Under the pieces are notes generated by a model. That model saw nothing but the letters and a program-made list of their open reading frames with translations, made no database searches and was not told the DNA's origin. Source: an uncultured Acetobacteraceae bacterium (GTDB lineage Bacteria; Pseudomonadota; Alphaproteobacteria; Acetobacterales; Acetobacteraceae). Taken from it: 49,026 bases of DNA. The stretch lies in NCBI GenBank assembly GCA_903924985.1, contig CAIYDT010000138.1:1-49026 (forward strand), read 5' to 3'. How positions within the stretch are numbered: the first letter of the stretch is position 1; each line of letters starts with the position of its first letter. Shown in pieces: positions 17,490-25,797 of the stretch. The translations under genes were made by a program, and so were the position numbers.

Positions 17490-18455
17490 ATGCTTCCGTC
17501 ATCCGTTCTGATCACCGAGGAAGGTCCACGCGAGGGTTTCCAGATCGAAAAAGGCCCGATCACGACCGATCGCAAGGTCGAGCTGATCGATGCGCTGTCG
17601 GGAACGGGGTTGCGCCGCATCCAGGTGGCGTCCTTCGTCAGCCGCAAGCAGGTGCCGGGGATGGCGGATGCCGACGATATCGTGGCACGTATGAAGGTTG
17701 TGCCGGGGGTGGATTATACCGCGCTGTGGTTCAACGATGCGGGGCTCGAACGGGCGCGGGTGACGGGGAAGCTGACGCTGGAGGGGAAGGTGCGGGTCTA
17801 TCCCTCCGAGGTGTTCATGAAGCGGAATATCAACCGCACGCCGGAACAACATCTTGTGCACACGCATGCGGAGATCGAGCGGTATAAGGAGCTGGGGATT
17901 CCGGTGCGGGATGCCTCGGTGTCCAACGCGTTCGGCTGCAATTTCCAGGGCGATATCGCGGTCGAGAAGGTTGTCGAGTGCGTCGGCACGCTGATGGCTT
18001 TGGCCGAAGAACACGGCATGGAATACGAGAAGATTGGTCTGGCTGACACCATGGCCTGGGCGACGCCGGTGACCGTCAAGCGGGTGATTGGGGCCGTGTG
18101 GGATCGGTATCCCGATGCGAACCTTAGCCTGCATCTGCACGATACGCGCGGCATGGGGATCGCGAATGCCTATGCCGGGCTGGAAATGGGTATCCGAAAA
18201 TTCGACGCCGCCGTGGGCGGTCTCGGTGGTTGCCCCTTCGCGGCGCATAAGGGCGCGGCTGGGAATGTGTCGACCGAGGACCTGGTGTTCCTCTGCCACG
18301 AAATGGGTATCGAAACGGGTGTCGATCTGGATGCGCTGATCGAGTGCGCGATGCTGGCCGAGGATGTCGTTGGCCACCCGTTGCCAGGATCGATCAAACA
18401 GGGCGGCAATTTGGCTCGGTTGCGGGCCTCGGTCCGTGCGGGGGCGTCCGCATGA
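17490..18455 (+). CDS. HMG-CoA-lyase-like DRE-TIM enzyme
   Basis: A 321-residue TIM-barrel lyase of the 3-hydroxy-3-methylglutaryl-CoA lyase family. The signature loop GGLGGCPFA holds the catalytic-type Cys248, and LHLHDTRGMG supplies the metal histidines. The first barrel motif reads EEGPREGFQ, where classical HMG-CoA lyases have GPRDGLQ; the metal-side Asp is therefore Glu. That hints at a subfamily with a different substrate, such as another 3-hydroxyacyl-CoA. Start ATG 17490 follows the SucD-like stop by 11 bp. The stop overlaps the CoA-transferase start. Confidence 0.84.
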   Translation: MLPSSVLITEEGPREGFQIEKGPITTDRKVELIDALSGTGLRRIQVASFVSRKQVPGMADADDIVARMKVVPGVDYTALWFNDAGLERARVTGKLTLEGKVRVYPSEVFMKRNINRTPEQHLVHTHAEIERYKELGIPVRDASVSNAFGCNFQGDIAVEKVVECVGTLMALAEEHGMEYEKIGLADTMAWATPVTVKRVIGAVWDRYPDANLSLHLHDTRGMGIANAYAGLEMGIRKFDAAVGGLGGCPFAAHKGAAGNVSTEDLVFLCHEMGIETGVDLDALIECAMLAEDVVGHPLPGSIKQGGNLARLRASVRAGASA

Positions 18456-19654
18456 GCCTGCCGCTTTCCGGCGTCCGCGTGCTGGACCTGTCGAATGTCA
18501 TTGCCGGGCCGCTGGCTTCGTATCAGCTCGCGCTGATGGGTGCCGAGGTCATCAAGGTCGAGGTCCCCGGCATCGGCGATCTGTCCCGCAAAATGGGCTC
18601 CGATCTGGCGGCCGGGCGGAAGCAGATGGGGACGTCATTTTTGGCGTTCAACGCCAACAAAAAGTCGCTTTCGCTGAACCTGAAAAGCGAGAAGGGCAAA
18701 GACGTTTTCCGTCGGCTGGCGAAGGACGCCGACGTGGTGCTGGAGAATTTTCGGCCTGGCGCCATGGCGCGACTTGGCCTGTCGGCGGAGGCATTGCGCG
18801 CGTTGAATCCCCGCCTGATCTACTGCGCCGTGTCCGGGTTCGGACAAACCGGCCCACTGGCGCAACGGGCAAGCTACGACCAAATCATCCAAGGTTACTG
18901 CGGGTTGATGAGCCTGACCGGCGACGCCGAAACCGCGCCAATGAAGGCCGGGCTGGTGGTGTGCGACACGACGGCCGCGATCACCGCTGCCTTCGCCATC
19001 GCGGCGTCCCTGGTGCGGCGGGCGACCACCGGTGAGGGCGAGACGATCGATGTTTCCATGTTGGATTCCTCGCTCGGCAGCATGACAGCGTGGACGATCT
19101 CCAACTACCTGAACGCGGGGAATGTTCCGCGGGCTATCGGTAACCATTCGCAGACCTCGGCACCGTCGGGGACGTTCCGCACGGGCGACGGGCCATTGAA
19201 TATCGTTAACAACGAACAGAAGCAGTTCGCCGCGACATGCGATGCGCTTGGGTTACAGGCATTGAAAACCGACCCGAGGTTCGCCGAGCGGGACGACCGG
19301 ATGAAGAACCAGAAGGCTTTGCAGGGGATTCTGGAGGCCCATCTGGCGACCGATACCGCTGCCGCGTGGGAAGAGAAGCTAATCGCCCATGGCGTCCCCG
19401 CCGGCCCCGTCTACACCGTCCCACAGATCGCCGAGCACGCGCAGTTGCGGGAGCGGGGGCAATTGCAGACCGTGCATGTGGCCGCGCTGGACCGCGACGT
19501 TCAGGTGGTGGGTGCAGGGTACAAGCTGGGTGGCAAGCCAGTGCCGATCACCGCGCCACCGCCGTCGCTGGGTCAGCATACGGAAGACGTTCTGCGGGCG
19601 GCTGGGTATTCAAATGCCGAGATCGATGAATTGCGGAACGACGGGGTGGTTTAG
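18452..19654 (+). CDS. CaiB/BaiF-type (class III) CoA transferase
   Basis: A 400-residue class III CoA transferase. It begins LSGVRVLDLSNVIAGP and has the conserved GAEVIKVE, NANKKSLSLNL and a catalytic-type Asp143 in ASYDQIIQGY. The second domain has TGEGETIDVSML. These enzymes move CoA between carboxylic acids. The start ATG overlaps the lyase stop by 4 bp, so it ends a five-gene operon that has both a ligase and a transferase for acid activation. The donor and acceptor acids are unknown. Confidence 0.9.
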   Translation: MSLPLSGVRVLDLSNVIAGPLASYQLALMGAEVIKVEVPGIGDLSRKMGSDLAAGRKQMGTSFLAFNANKKSLSLNLKSEKGKDVFRRLAKDADVVLENFRPGAMARLGLSAEALRALNPRLIYCAVSGFGQTGPLAQRASYDQIIQGYCGLMSLTGDAETAPMKAGLVVCDTTAAITAAFAIAASLVRRATTGEGETIDVSMLDSSLGSMTAWTISNYLNAGNVPRAIGNHSQTSAPSGTFRTGDGPLNIVNNEQKQFAATCDALGLQALKTDPRFAERDDRMKNQKALQGILEAHLATDTAAAWEEKLIAHGVPAGPVYTVPQIAEHAQLRERGQLQTVHVAALDRDVQVVGAGYKLGGKPVPITAPPPSLGQHTEDVLRAAGYSNAEIDELRNDGVV

Positions 19655-19682
19655 ATGGAACGCCGTCCACCATGCTCCCTTC

Positions 19683-19704
19683 GTGTCATCCCCGGGGATG
19701 ACAC
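19683..19704. repeat. Perfect 22-bp palindrome
   Basis: The sequence GTGTCATCCCC and its exact reverse complement abut without a loop, between the CoA-transferase stop (19654) and the SMP-30 start (19723). It could act as a terminator stem for the upstream operon or as a dyad binding site. It resembles other CCCGGG-centred intergenic palindromes in this window. Confidence 0.6.
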
Positions 19705-19722
19705 AAATATGAGGATACGAAC

Positions 19723-20607
19723 GTGACCAACCCAATCCCAGTCCTCCAAACCCACACCTCGGAAGTCTTCACCAAGATCCCCGACCACCTGTCCAAACGT
19801 GCCAACGGTCAGCGTGCCGGCTTCCTGGAGGGGCCATCGATCGACAGGGACGGCAACCTGTTGTGCGTCGATATTCAGGCCGGCCGCATCTACCGCATCT
19901 CCATGGACAAGCAGTGGGAGGTTCTCGTCGAATACGACGGGACCCCCAACGGGCTGAAGCTGCACAAGGACGGCCGCGCCTTCATCGCCGACCGGAAGAA
20001 CGGTCTGATGGTGCTCGACCCCGCTACGGGTAAGATCGAAAACCTCCTGTCCGGGCCGAAGCACGGCGAGAAATTCCAAGGTCTTAACGACCTGCATTTC
20101 GCATCAAACGGCGATTTGTATTTTACCGATCAGGGGCGCACAGGATTGCAGGATCCGTCTGGTCACGTTTATCGGCTGACGGCAAACGGATCGCTTGAAA
20201 CCGTTATCGCCAACGCCCCCAGTCCCAACGGGTTGGTGCTTAGCAAACGGGAGAACGCGCTCTATGTCGCGGTCACGCGCGCCAATGCGGTGTGGCGGAT
20301 CGATCTGGACGACACGGCGAAGCGGGCAGGCCTGTTCGCCCAATTACCCTGCGCCGGGCCGGACGGCGTCGCACTGGACGATGACGGAAACGTCGTGGTC
20401 GCGCACCCGACGCTCGGCGGCGTCTGGGTCTACAGCCGGATCGGGCTGCCGCTCCACTTTATCGCCACCAGCGCCGGTGAGATGACGACCAACATGGCCT
20501 TCGGGGGCGCCGATAACAAGACGCTGTTCGTTACCGAATCCAAAACTGGATCGATTCTGTCAGCCCGGTTGCCTGTGGCGGGGCGGAAGATGTTTTCGCA
20601 CACGTAG
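19723..20607 (+). CDS. SMP-30/gluconolactonase-family protein
   Basis: A 294-residue six-bladed propeller protein of the SMP-30/LRE family, typically calcium- or zinc-dependent lactonases. It has FLEGPSIDRDGNLLCVD (about 35-51) with the metal-site Glu, and NDLHFASNGDLYFTD in the middle. No signal peptide is visible, so it is likely cytoplasmic. The GTG start at 19723 follows the palindrome by 18 bp. It is monocistronic, ending at a strong hairpin (20623). The substrate lactone is not evident. Confidence 0.85.
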   Translation: MTNPIPVLQTHTSEVFTKIPDHLSKRANGQRAGFLEGPSIDRDGNLLCVDIQAGRIYRISMDKQWEVLVEYDGTPNGLKLHKDGRAFIADRKNGLMVLDPATGKIENLLSGPKHGEKFQGLNDLHFASNGDLYFTDQGRTGLQDPSGHVYRLTANGSLETVIANAPSPNGLVLSKRENALYVAVTRANAVWRIDLDDTAKRAGLFAQLPCAGPDGVALDDDGNVVVAHPTLGGVWVYSRIGLPLHFIATSAGEMTTNMAFGGADNKTLFVTESKTGSILSARLPVAGRKMFSHT

Positions 20608-20622
20608 TGGCGCCATCGCTTC

Positions 20623-20667
20623 CCGTCATGGCCGTCCTCGGGTCAAGCCCGAGGACGGCCATGACGG
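20623..20667. terminator. Strong bidirectional hairpin between convergent genes (REP-like)
   Basis: A 20-bp perfect stem: CCGTCATGGCC continues to 20642, the loop is TCAAG (20643-20647), and the complementary arm runs 20648-20667. It sits exactly between the SMP-30 stop (20607) and the stop of the convergent aldolase gene (20677). The position suggests a bidirectional terminator. No U tract follows, and shared loop and flank sequence with 32783 and 44751 marks it as part of a dispersed repeat family. Confidence 0.75.
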
Positions 20668-20676
20668 ATTATCGGA

Positions 20677-21477
20677 TTAAACCTTAATCCCCTTCACGAA
20701 CTTCGCTCGGCTCGTGCACGCCGACATCAGGAACGAGAGGTCCGTGCCGGTCGATACATAGCGCGCGCCCATTTGCACGAATTGCGCCATCAGATCGTCG
20801 CGGCCGGCCAACCCGCCGATGCCCACATGTTTGCCGACCTTCTTCGCCGCCGCGATGGTGCGTTCGAACGCGGCTTTCAGCAGCGGGTGGTCGTACTGGC
20901 CGTTGATGCCCAGCTCCCCGCACAAATCGTTGCTGCCGATCAGCAGCATGTCGACGCCCTCGACGGCGATGATTTCCTCGACGTTTTCCAGCGCGTCTTT
21001 GGTCTCCATCATCAGCACCAGGGACGTCGCGTCGTTCATCGCGGCCTGAGTCTCGACCATCGGGAAGCTGCGATAGTGATACTGCGACAGCGCGCCGCCA
21101 GCCGAGCGATGACCGATCGGCGGGAATTTCACCAGATTGACCATCTCTTTTGCCTCGGCGGCGGAGCGGACATGTGGGGTGATCACCCCCATCGCGCCGC
21201 CATCCAGCACGCGGCAGATATATTCCGGGGTATTGGCCGGCACCCGCACCAGCGGGGTGATCCCGATCTGCTGCGCGGATTGGCAAATCTGGCAGACTGC
21301 GTCGATCGACAGCGTGTTGTGCTCCATATCGACGTAAATCGTATCGAACCCGGCGGTCTGGGCGATGCGGGCGATTTCGATGGTGCGGGACATCCGCACG
21401 GTCATTGAGGCTACGATCTCATCGCGCGCCAGCTTTTCCTTCATGTGATTCCGCAGAATCTTGGACAGTTCGGACAT
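20677..21477 (-). CDS. HpcH/HpaI-family aldolase
   Basis: A 266-residue class II pyruvate-type aldolase of the HpcH/HpaI/CitE-like fold. Key residues are Asp50-x-Glu52-His53 (VDMEH, the catalytic His), Glu158 (METKDA) and Asp184 (GSNDL) for the divalent metal. It cleaves 4-hydroxy-2-oxo acids to pyruvate and an aldehyde. The gene follows the small unknown ORF and the hydantoinase on the same strand with an 11-bp gap, so a shared catabolic pathway is plausible. The exact substrate is unknown. Confidence 0.87.
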   Translation of the reverse strand: MSELSKILRNHMKEKLARDEIVASMTVRMSRTIEIARIAQTAGFDTIYVDMEHNTLSIDAVCQICQSAQQIGITPLVRVPANTPEYICRVLDGGAMGVITPHVRSAAEAKEMVNLVKFPPIGHRSAGGALSQYHYRSFPMVETQAAMNDATSLVLMMETKDALENVEEIIAVEGVDMLLIGSNDLCGELGINGQYDHPLLKAAFERTIAAAKKVGKHVGIGGLAGRDDLMAQFVQMGARYVSTGTDLSFLMSACTSRAKFVKGIKV

Positions 21478-21488
21478 TGTCTTAACCC

Positions 21489-21782
21489 CTATGAACCAAA
21501 TCTTGGCGCGGCGCCGCCCTCGGCGCCCAGCGCGTTACGCAGCCGCGATAACACCACGACGATGGACTGCACCGCGCGCGGCGCAGGCCGATCGGGCGTC
21601 TTCAGGAACCATCGCACCGGACGCAAGTCCGGTTCGGCGGCTGTCAACGTAAAAGTACCCTCCGCCGTCACCACCGAAACGTCGTCATCCCCCACCACGA
21701 CCTGCCCCGCAACCTCCCACAACCGCAGGCAATCGCGCAGCAGGTCGCGCTGTTCGGCCAACGATAAAGCCGTGGGGGTCAA
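21489..21782 (-). CDS. Small uncharacterised protein between hydantoinase and aldolase
   Basis: A 97-residue frame starting at TTG 21782, which overlaps the hydantoinase stop (TTGA), and ending at TAG 21489. The protein begins with TPTALSLAEQRDLLRD, has a beta-rich middle (VVVGDDDVSVVTAEGTF) and a basic C-terminal part. It has no membrane segment. I recognise no family. Tight coupling to the hydantoinase and codon use like its neighbours argue that it is real; a later TTG at about 21767 is an alternative start. Confidence 0.55.
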   Translation of the reverse strand: MTPTALSLAEQRDLLRDCLRLWEVAGQVVVGDDDVSVVTAEGTFTLTAAEPDLRPVRWFLKTPDRPAPRAVQSIVVVLSRLRNALGAEGGAAPRFGS

Positions 21783-23209
21783 AGCTGCGGGCCGTTGAAC
21801 ATTTCGGCCGCGACCTTGCGGTGCTGCCATTTGCCGTCGTTCAGGCTGCCTTTGAACACGCCGCCCTCGACCACGACCTTGCCGCGCAGCACCGTCAGGC
21901 ACGGCCATGCTTCCATCTTGCGGCCTTCCCACGGGGTATAGTCGGCCTCGTGCAACTGCGAGGCCGTGATAACCCGCTTGTCGTTCGGATCCAGCACGCA
22001 GATATCGGCGTCGGCCCCCGCCGCCAGCGCACCCTTGCGCGGATACAAGCCCATGATCTTGGCCGCGTTGGTGGACACCAAATCCACATACCGGTTCAGC
22101 GAGTAACCCCGCTTGCCCACCATTTCGGTGTACATCAGTGCCACCCGAGGCTCCACGCCCGCGTTTCCACCGGTTGTATCGTCGACCCGAGCGCCTTGTA
22201 GCTTCTTGGCCAGGGTGCAGCAGATTTCGTCGGTAGCGACGCAGTTGATGGCGCCGTCCAGCGTGCCGGACCACAAAGCCGCCTGATCCTCCGGCGACTT
22301 CAAGGACGGGTAGGTGTGGTAGATCTGTCCGTTCGGTGTTTTGTAGTCGGCGCTGGTTTTCAGCATGTACTGATGCAGGCTCTCACCATAAATGGGCACC
22401 CCGCGCGCACGGGCATCGCGGATCGCGGACACGCCGGTCCCGGCGGACACATGCATCATGTAAAGCGCGGTGCCCGGCACTTTCTCCGCCAGCCGCATCA
22501 CGCGGCGGAACGAGATGTCCTCGGACAGCGTATTGTGCACCTCGGCCATATTTTCGAAGCCGGTCCGTCCCTCGCGGATCAGCTTGCCGTACATGTGCAT
22601 CACGATGTCGTTGTCTTCGGAGTGGATGACGCCCATCCCCTGGTTCGCCGCCAGCACCTGGAAGATTTCCCAGATGTCGCCGAAATCGACCATGCGGCCC
22701 TTGCGGGACGGGGTGATGTCGGTGGTGAAGATCTTCACCGTGGGGAAGCCGGCCTGAATGGCTTCCGCCACTTGCCCGGGTAAATGCACCGGCAGGGCGC
22801 CCTCGACCATCAGATGCTGGGCGTAGTCGCAGGCGGTGTGGCCTTTCCAGTCTTCCTCCCGCTTCTCGATCGCGTCCTGTACGTTCGCACCCTGGGAGGC
22901 GCGGGTAAAATCGATCATCGTGGTGGTGCCGCCATGCACGGCGGCTTTGCTGACCACGTCGGGCGGATCCGTCAGCCCGGCACTGCCATCTGGGTTGGGC
23001 AGATGCCATTTGCAATGCACATGCGGGTCGATTCCGCCGGGCATGACGATTTTGCCGGAGGCATCGATCAGACGAGCGCCCTCGGGCACCGGCAGGCTGC
23101 CTTTGGCGGCAACCGCCACGATCTTTTCCCCCGATATCAGGATGTCGAAAGCGCCCACGCCCTGCGGGGTCACAACCGTGTCGCCACGGATCACCAAATC
23201 GGCCATCAT
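21779..23209 (-). CDS. D-hydantoinase / dihydropyrimidinase
   Basis: A 476-residue cyclic amidohydrolase. All expected metal ligands are present in order: His63 and His65 (DPHVH), Lys159 (VKIFTT, carboxylated in the family), His196, His253 and Asp327 (ATDE). It hydrolyses hydantoins or dihydropyrimidines to N-carbamoyl acids. The region around Asp327 (ATDEICCT) differs from the usual SDH or SDN, so the ring specificity may be unusual. Two ATGs lie in tandem at the start (23209 and 23206). It is divergent from the FAD oxidoreductase. Confidence 0.9.
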   Translation of the reverse strand: MMADLVIRGDTVVTPQGVGAFDILISGEKIVAVAAKGSLPVPEGARLIDASGKIVMPGGIDPHVHCKWHLPNPDGSAGLTDPPDVVSKAAVHGGTTTMIDFTRASQGANVQDAIEKREEDWKGHTACDYAQHLMVEGALPVHLPGQVAEAIQAGFPTVKIFTTDITPSRKGRMVDFGDIWEIFQVLAANQGMGVIHSEDNDIVMHMYGKLIREGRTGFENMAEVHNTLSEDISFRRVMRLAEKVPGTALYMMHVSAGTGVSAIRDARARGVPIYGESLHQYMLKTSADYKTPNGQIYHTYPSLKSPEDQAALWSGTLDGAINCVATDEICCTLAKKLQGARVDDTTGGNAGVEPRVALMYTEMVGKRGYSLNRYVDLVSTNAAKIMGLYPRKGALAAGADADICVLDPNDKRVITASQLHEADYTPWEGRKMEAWPCLTVLRGKVVVEGGVFKGSLNDGKWQHRKVAAEMFNGPQL

Positions 23210-23271
23210 ACCCTCCCGTGCTGAATACCGGCATCGTTCCCCGTACTGACGCCCAGGGCAAGAGGCAGACC

Positions 23272-24384
23272 ATGGACTTCGACATCGTCGTGATCGGCGC
23301 CGGCATGGCCGGTGCCACCGCTACCGCCCATTTGTCGGCCGAACGCCGCGTCGCGCTGATCGAGACAGAGGAGACAGCCGGGTACCACACGACCGGCCGC
23401 TCCGCCGCGATGTGGATCCAGAACTATGGCCCCCCCGACGTGCGCACGCTCAGCCGCCTGTCGCGTCCATTCTTCGAAACCCCACCGCTGGGGTTCACCG
23501 ATGTGCCGCTGATGCGCCGCCGCCCCATGCTGTTGCTGGCAACCGAGGCACAGTTGCCCGATCTGGACGCCGCCCTTGCCGATGGCTCCGGCTTGCGCCG
23601 CATCGCCGCGTCCGCGGCCGTCTCCATGGTACCCGCCCTCCGCCCCGGCTACGCCGTCGCCGCGGCGGTGGAGGACGATGCCTTCGACATGGATGTCGCG
23701 GCGATTCATCAAGGGTTTCTGCGAAAGCTGCGCCGGGACGGCGCCACCCTCGCGCTGCGTAGCCGCGCCGGCCGCATAGAACGTGACGGCACGCACTGGG
23801 TCGTAGAAACCACCGGAGGCACCCTCTTCCGTGCGCCCATCGTCGTGAACGCCGCTGGCGCATGGGGCGATGAGGTCGCGGCGTTGGCCGGCGCCGCGCC
23901 ATTGGGTCTGACCCCCAAGCGCCGCACCGCCGCGATCATCGACCCCAGCCCGTACGATGTGGAAAACTGGCCGATCGTGCTGGACGTTCAGGAGAACTGG
24001 TACGTGCGCCCGGAAGCGCGCACCCGTCTGTTCGTCTCCCCGGCCGACGAAACACCTACCTACCCGCACGACGTCCGCCCCGACGAACTCGACATCGCGC
24101 TCGGCATCGACCGCATGCGGCAGGCGTTGGACATCGAAGTCCGCCGCGTCGAACACAGCTGGGCCGGCCTGCGCACCTTCACCCCGGATGGCAGCCTGGC
24201 CTTCGGCTGGGACCCGCGCGTGGAAGGCTTTTTCTGGAGCGTCGGGCAGGGCGGCTACGGCATCCAAACCTCCCCCGCCGCGGGGCGGTTTGTTGCCGAT
24301 TTGGTATTGGGCCGCGACCCTGGGGAGGCGGGGGAAATCACCGGCGCGGTTGACCCGCGCCGGTTCGCTAAACCTACGCCTTGA
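23272..24384 (+). CDS. FAD-dependent oxidoreductase (DAO family)
   Basis: A 370-residue flavoprotein of the D-amino-acid/glycine oxidase superfamily. The N-terminal dinucleotide motif is VVIGAGMAGA (6-15), followed by a GRSAAMW loop. The C-terminal segment SVGQGGYGIQTSPAAG closes the FAD site. It probably oxidises an amino or hydroxy acid. I chose ATG 23272; the frame is open upstream but that part overlaps the divergent promoter region. Its 3' end overlaps the convergent amidohydrolase gene by 11 bp. Confidence 0.86.
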   Translation: MDFDIVVIGAGMAGATATAHLSAERRVALIETEETAGYHTTGRSAAMWIQNYGPPDVRTLSRLSRPFFETPPLGFTDVPLMRRRPMLLLATEAQLPDLDAALADGSGLRRIAASAAVSMVPALRPGYAVAAAVEDDAFDMDVAAIHQGFLRKLRRDGATLALRSRAGRIERDGTHWVVETTGGTLFRAPIVVNAAGAWGDEVAALAGAAPLGLTPKRRTAAIIDPSPYDVENWPIVLDVQENWYVRPEARTRLFVSPADETPTYPHDVRPDELDIALGIDRMRQALDIEVRRVEHSWAGLRTFTPDGSLAFGWDPRVEGFFWSVGQGGYGIQTSPAAGRFVADLVLGRDPGEAGEITGAVDPRRFAKPTP

Positions 24385-25459
24385 TGCCGAGCACCCGAGC
24401 GGCGTTGGTGCCGAGAATGGCCAGCTTCTGTTGGTCGGTCAGGGTCTTCGTCGCGAAGATGTGGTCTACCGGATGCAGCTCCCACGGATAGGGGTAGTCG
24501 CTGCCGAGCATCAGTTGGCTGGTGCCGACCTGCGCCGCGAGATGGCGCAGGGCCTCCGGCGTGAAGACCAGCGTGTCGAAGAACAGCTGGTTCAGATACT
24601 CGGTTGGCTTTTTCTTCAGCGTGATGTTCGGATTGCAGCCGGGCGGGGAGACGAAGCAGGCGTGGTCGGACCGGTCGGCGTAGGAAGCGAGGAACCCGCC
24701 GCCGTGGGCCGAGATCACCTTCAGGCCGGGGAACTTGTCCAGCGTGCCCTCGAAGATCAGATGCTGGAGCGCGATCGTGGTACCCAGTGGGTTGCCGATG
24801 GTGTTGCCTAGCCAGCCGTTGCCCTTTAGCCGAGCGTTCAGTTCCGGCACGCCTTGCGGGTGAATGAACAGGCTGGCGCCCAACTCCTCGGCCTTCGCCC
24901 AGACGGAATGCAGCGCGGGGTTGGAGAACTCCCAATCGTTGACCCGGTCGCCGATCGCGGCACCGCGCAGCCCTTGCTTCTTCACCGCCATTTCCAGCTG
25001 CTGCACCGCCAGTTGCGGGTCCTGCAGGGTCAACGACGCGAAGGCTGCGAACCGGTCGGGCTTGGAGGCGACGAGTTCGGCCAGCTTCTCATTCTGGATT
25101 TTGACGATCTGGGCGCCCAGATCGCGGTCCTTCCCGTACCAGAAGGGGTTGATCGACAGCACCTCCATATCGATCGCCTGGGCGTCCATGGCCTTCAGGC
25201 GTTCTTCGATGGCGATGAAGCCTTCGGCCGCGCCTTTCACGGTGGGGTTCATGATGACGGCATCGCCGCCGACCAGGGCCGCCGCTTCGTGAAATATGCA
25301 GTGAGAATGGACGTCGATGGTTTTGACGCGCGTGCCGTTTACCGCGACGGGGCGGCGGGCCGGCGTCGCGGCATGCGCCGAACCGGGTAGGCCGCAGCCG
25401 CAAAACACGATCCCGGCCGCGGCGGCGGCACCGGTGAAGAATCCTCTGCGTGTGTTCAT
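24374..25459 (-). CDS. Tat-exported amidohydrolase (ACMSD-like)
   Basis: A 361-residue amidohydrolase-2 protein. The N-terminus is a twin-arginine signal (RRGFFTG at 4-10, then a hydrophobic Ala-rich stretch and AHA before residue 31), so it is likely exported folded to the periplasm. Metal residues include His51 and His53 (DVHSH), a later FIHPQG, ISAHGGG and GSDYPY. Relatives include aminocarboxymuconate-semialdehyde decarboxylase and resorcylate decarboxylases. ATG 25459 is preceded by AGGAGA; the open frame upstream runs through the tRNA gene and is not coding. A periplasmic location is unusual for this family. Confidence 0.88.
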   Translation of the reverse strand: MNTRRGFFTGAAAAAGIVFCGCGLPGSAHAATPARRPVAVNGTRVKTIDVHSHCIFHEAAALVGGDAVIMNPTVKGAAEGFIAIEERLKAMDAQAIDMEVLSINPFWYGKDRDLGAQIVKIQNEKLAELVASKPDRFAAFASLTLQDPQLAVQQLEMAVKKQGLRGAAIGDRVNDWEFSNPALHSVWAKAEELGASLFIHPQGVPELNARLKGNGWLGNTIGNPLGTTIALQHLIFEGTLDKFPGLKVISAHGGGFLASYADRSDHACFVSPPGCNPNITLKKKPTEYLNQLFFDTLVFTPEALRHLAAQVGTSQLMLGSDYPYPWELHPVDHIFATKTLTDQQKLAILGTNAARVLGIKA

Positions 25460-25539
25460 GAACGTCTCCTGCCCATTAGTTTGCTTATGGGGGAGGCGTA
25501 CCACGGCGTCCTGGCGATCGCCAGACGGGGTAAATGAAT

Positions 25540-25613
25540 TGGAGGTCCGGGCCGGAATCGAACCGGCATTCTCGGATTTGCAGTCCGGTGCATCACCACT
25601 CTGCCACCGGACC
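25540..25613 (-). tRNA. tRNA-Cys (GCA)
   Basis: The minus strand folds as a tRNA. The acceptor stem GGTCCGG pairs perfectly with CCGGACC, the anticodon GCA is at 25579-25581, and the T arm is GCCGGTTCGATTCCGGC. The discriminator base is U, the cysteine identity base, and CCA is encoded (25540-25542). It lies 80 bp upstream of the amidohydrolase gene. Confidence 0.95.
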
Positions 25614-25671
25614 CCCGGTGTCGCGGTGCGGTATATCGGGCCGCCGCCCCCGGCGGTCAAGTGCGTTGTCG

Positions 25672-25688
25672 GCATCGTCTCACGGTGC
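25672..25688 (+). repeat. GCA-hairpin repeat copy R1
   Basis: GCATCGT-CTC-ACGGTGC folds into a 7-bp stem with one G-U pair and a CTC loop. It is preceded by TCG and followed by AAGAGCCTCCG, which matches the copy at 142-158 beyond the hairpin. Confidence 0.6.
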
Positions 25689-25780
25689 AAGAGCCTCCGA
25701 GTAGCCGCGTGCGACCTGGATCCGATAAGACCGAAACAACGTCGGCGGCTGGTCGACCCTTGCCGTAACACCGGACATCG

Positions 25781-25797
25781 GCAACGTCTCACGTTGC
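25781..25797 (+). repeat. GCA-hairpin repeat copy R2
   Basis: GCAACGT-CTC-ACGTTGC is a perfect 7-bp stem with a CTC loop, followed by ATGGACCCTTGAGG. Relative to R1 the fourth pair changes from T-G to A-T, a compensating pair of changes. Confidence 0.65.
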
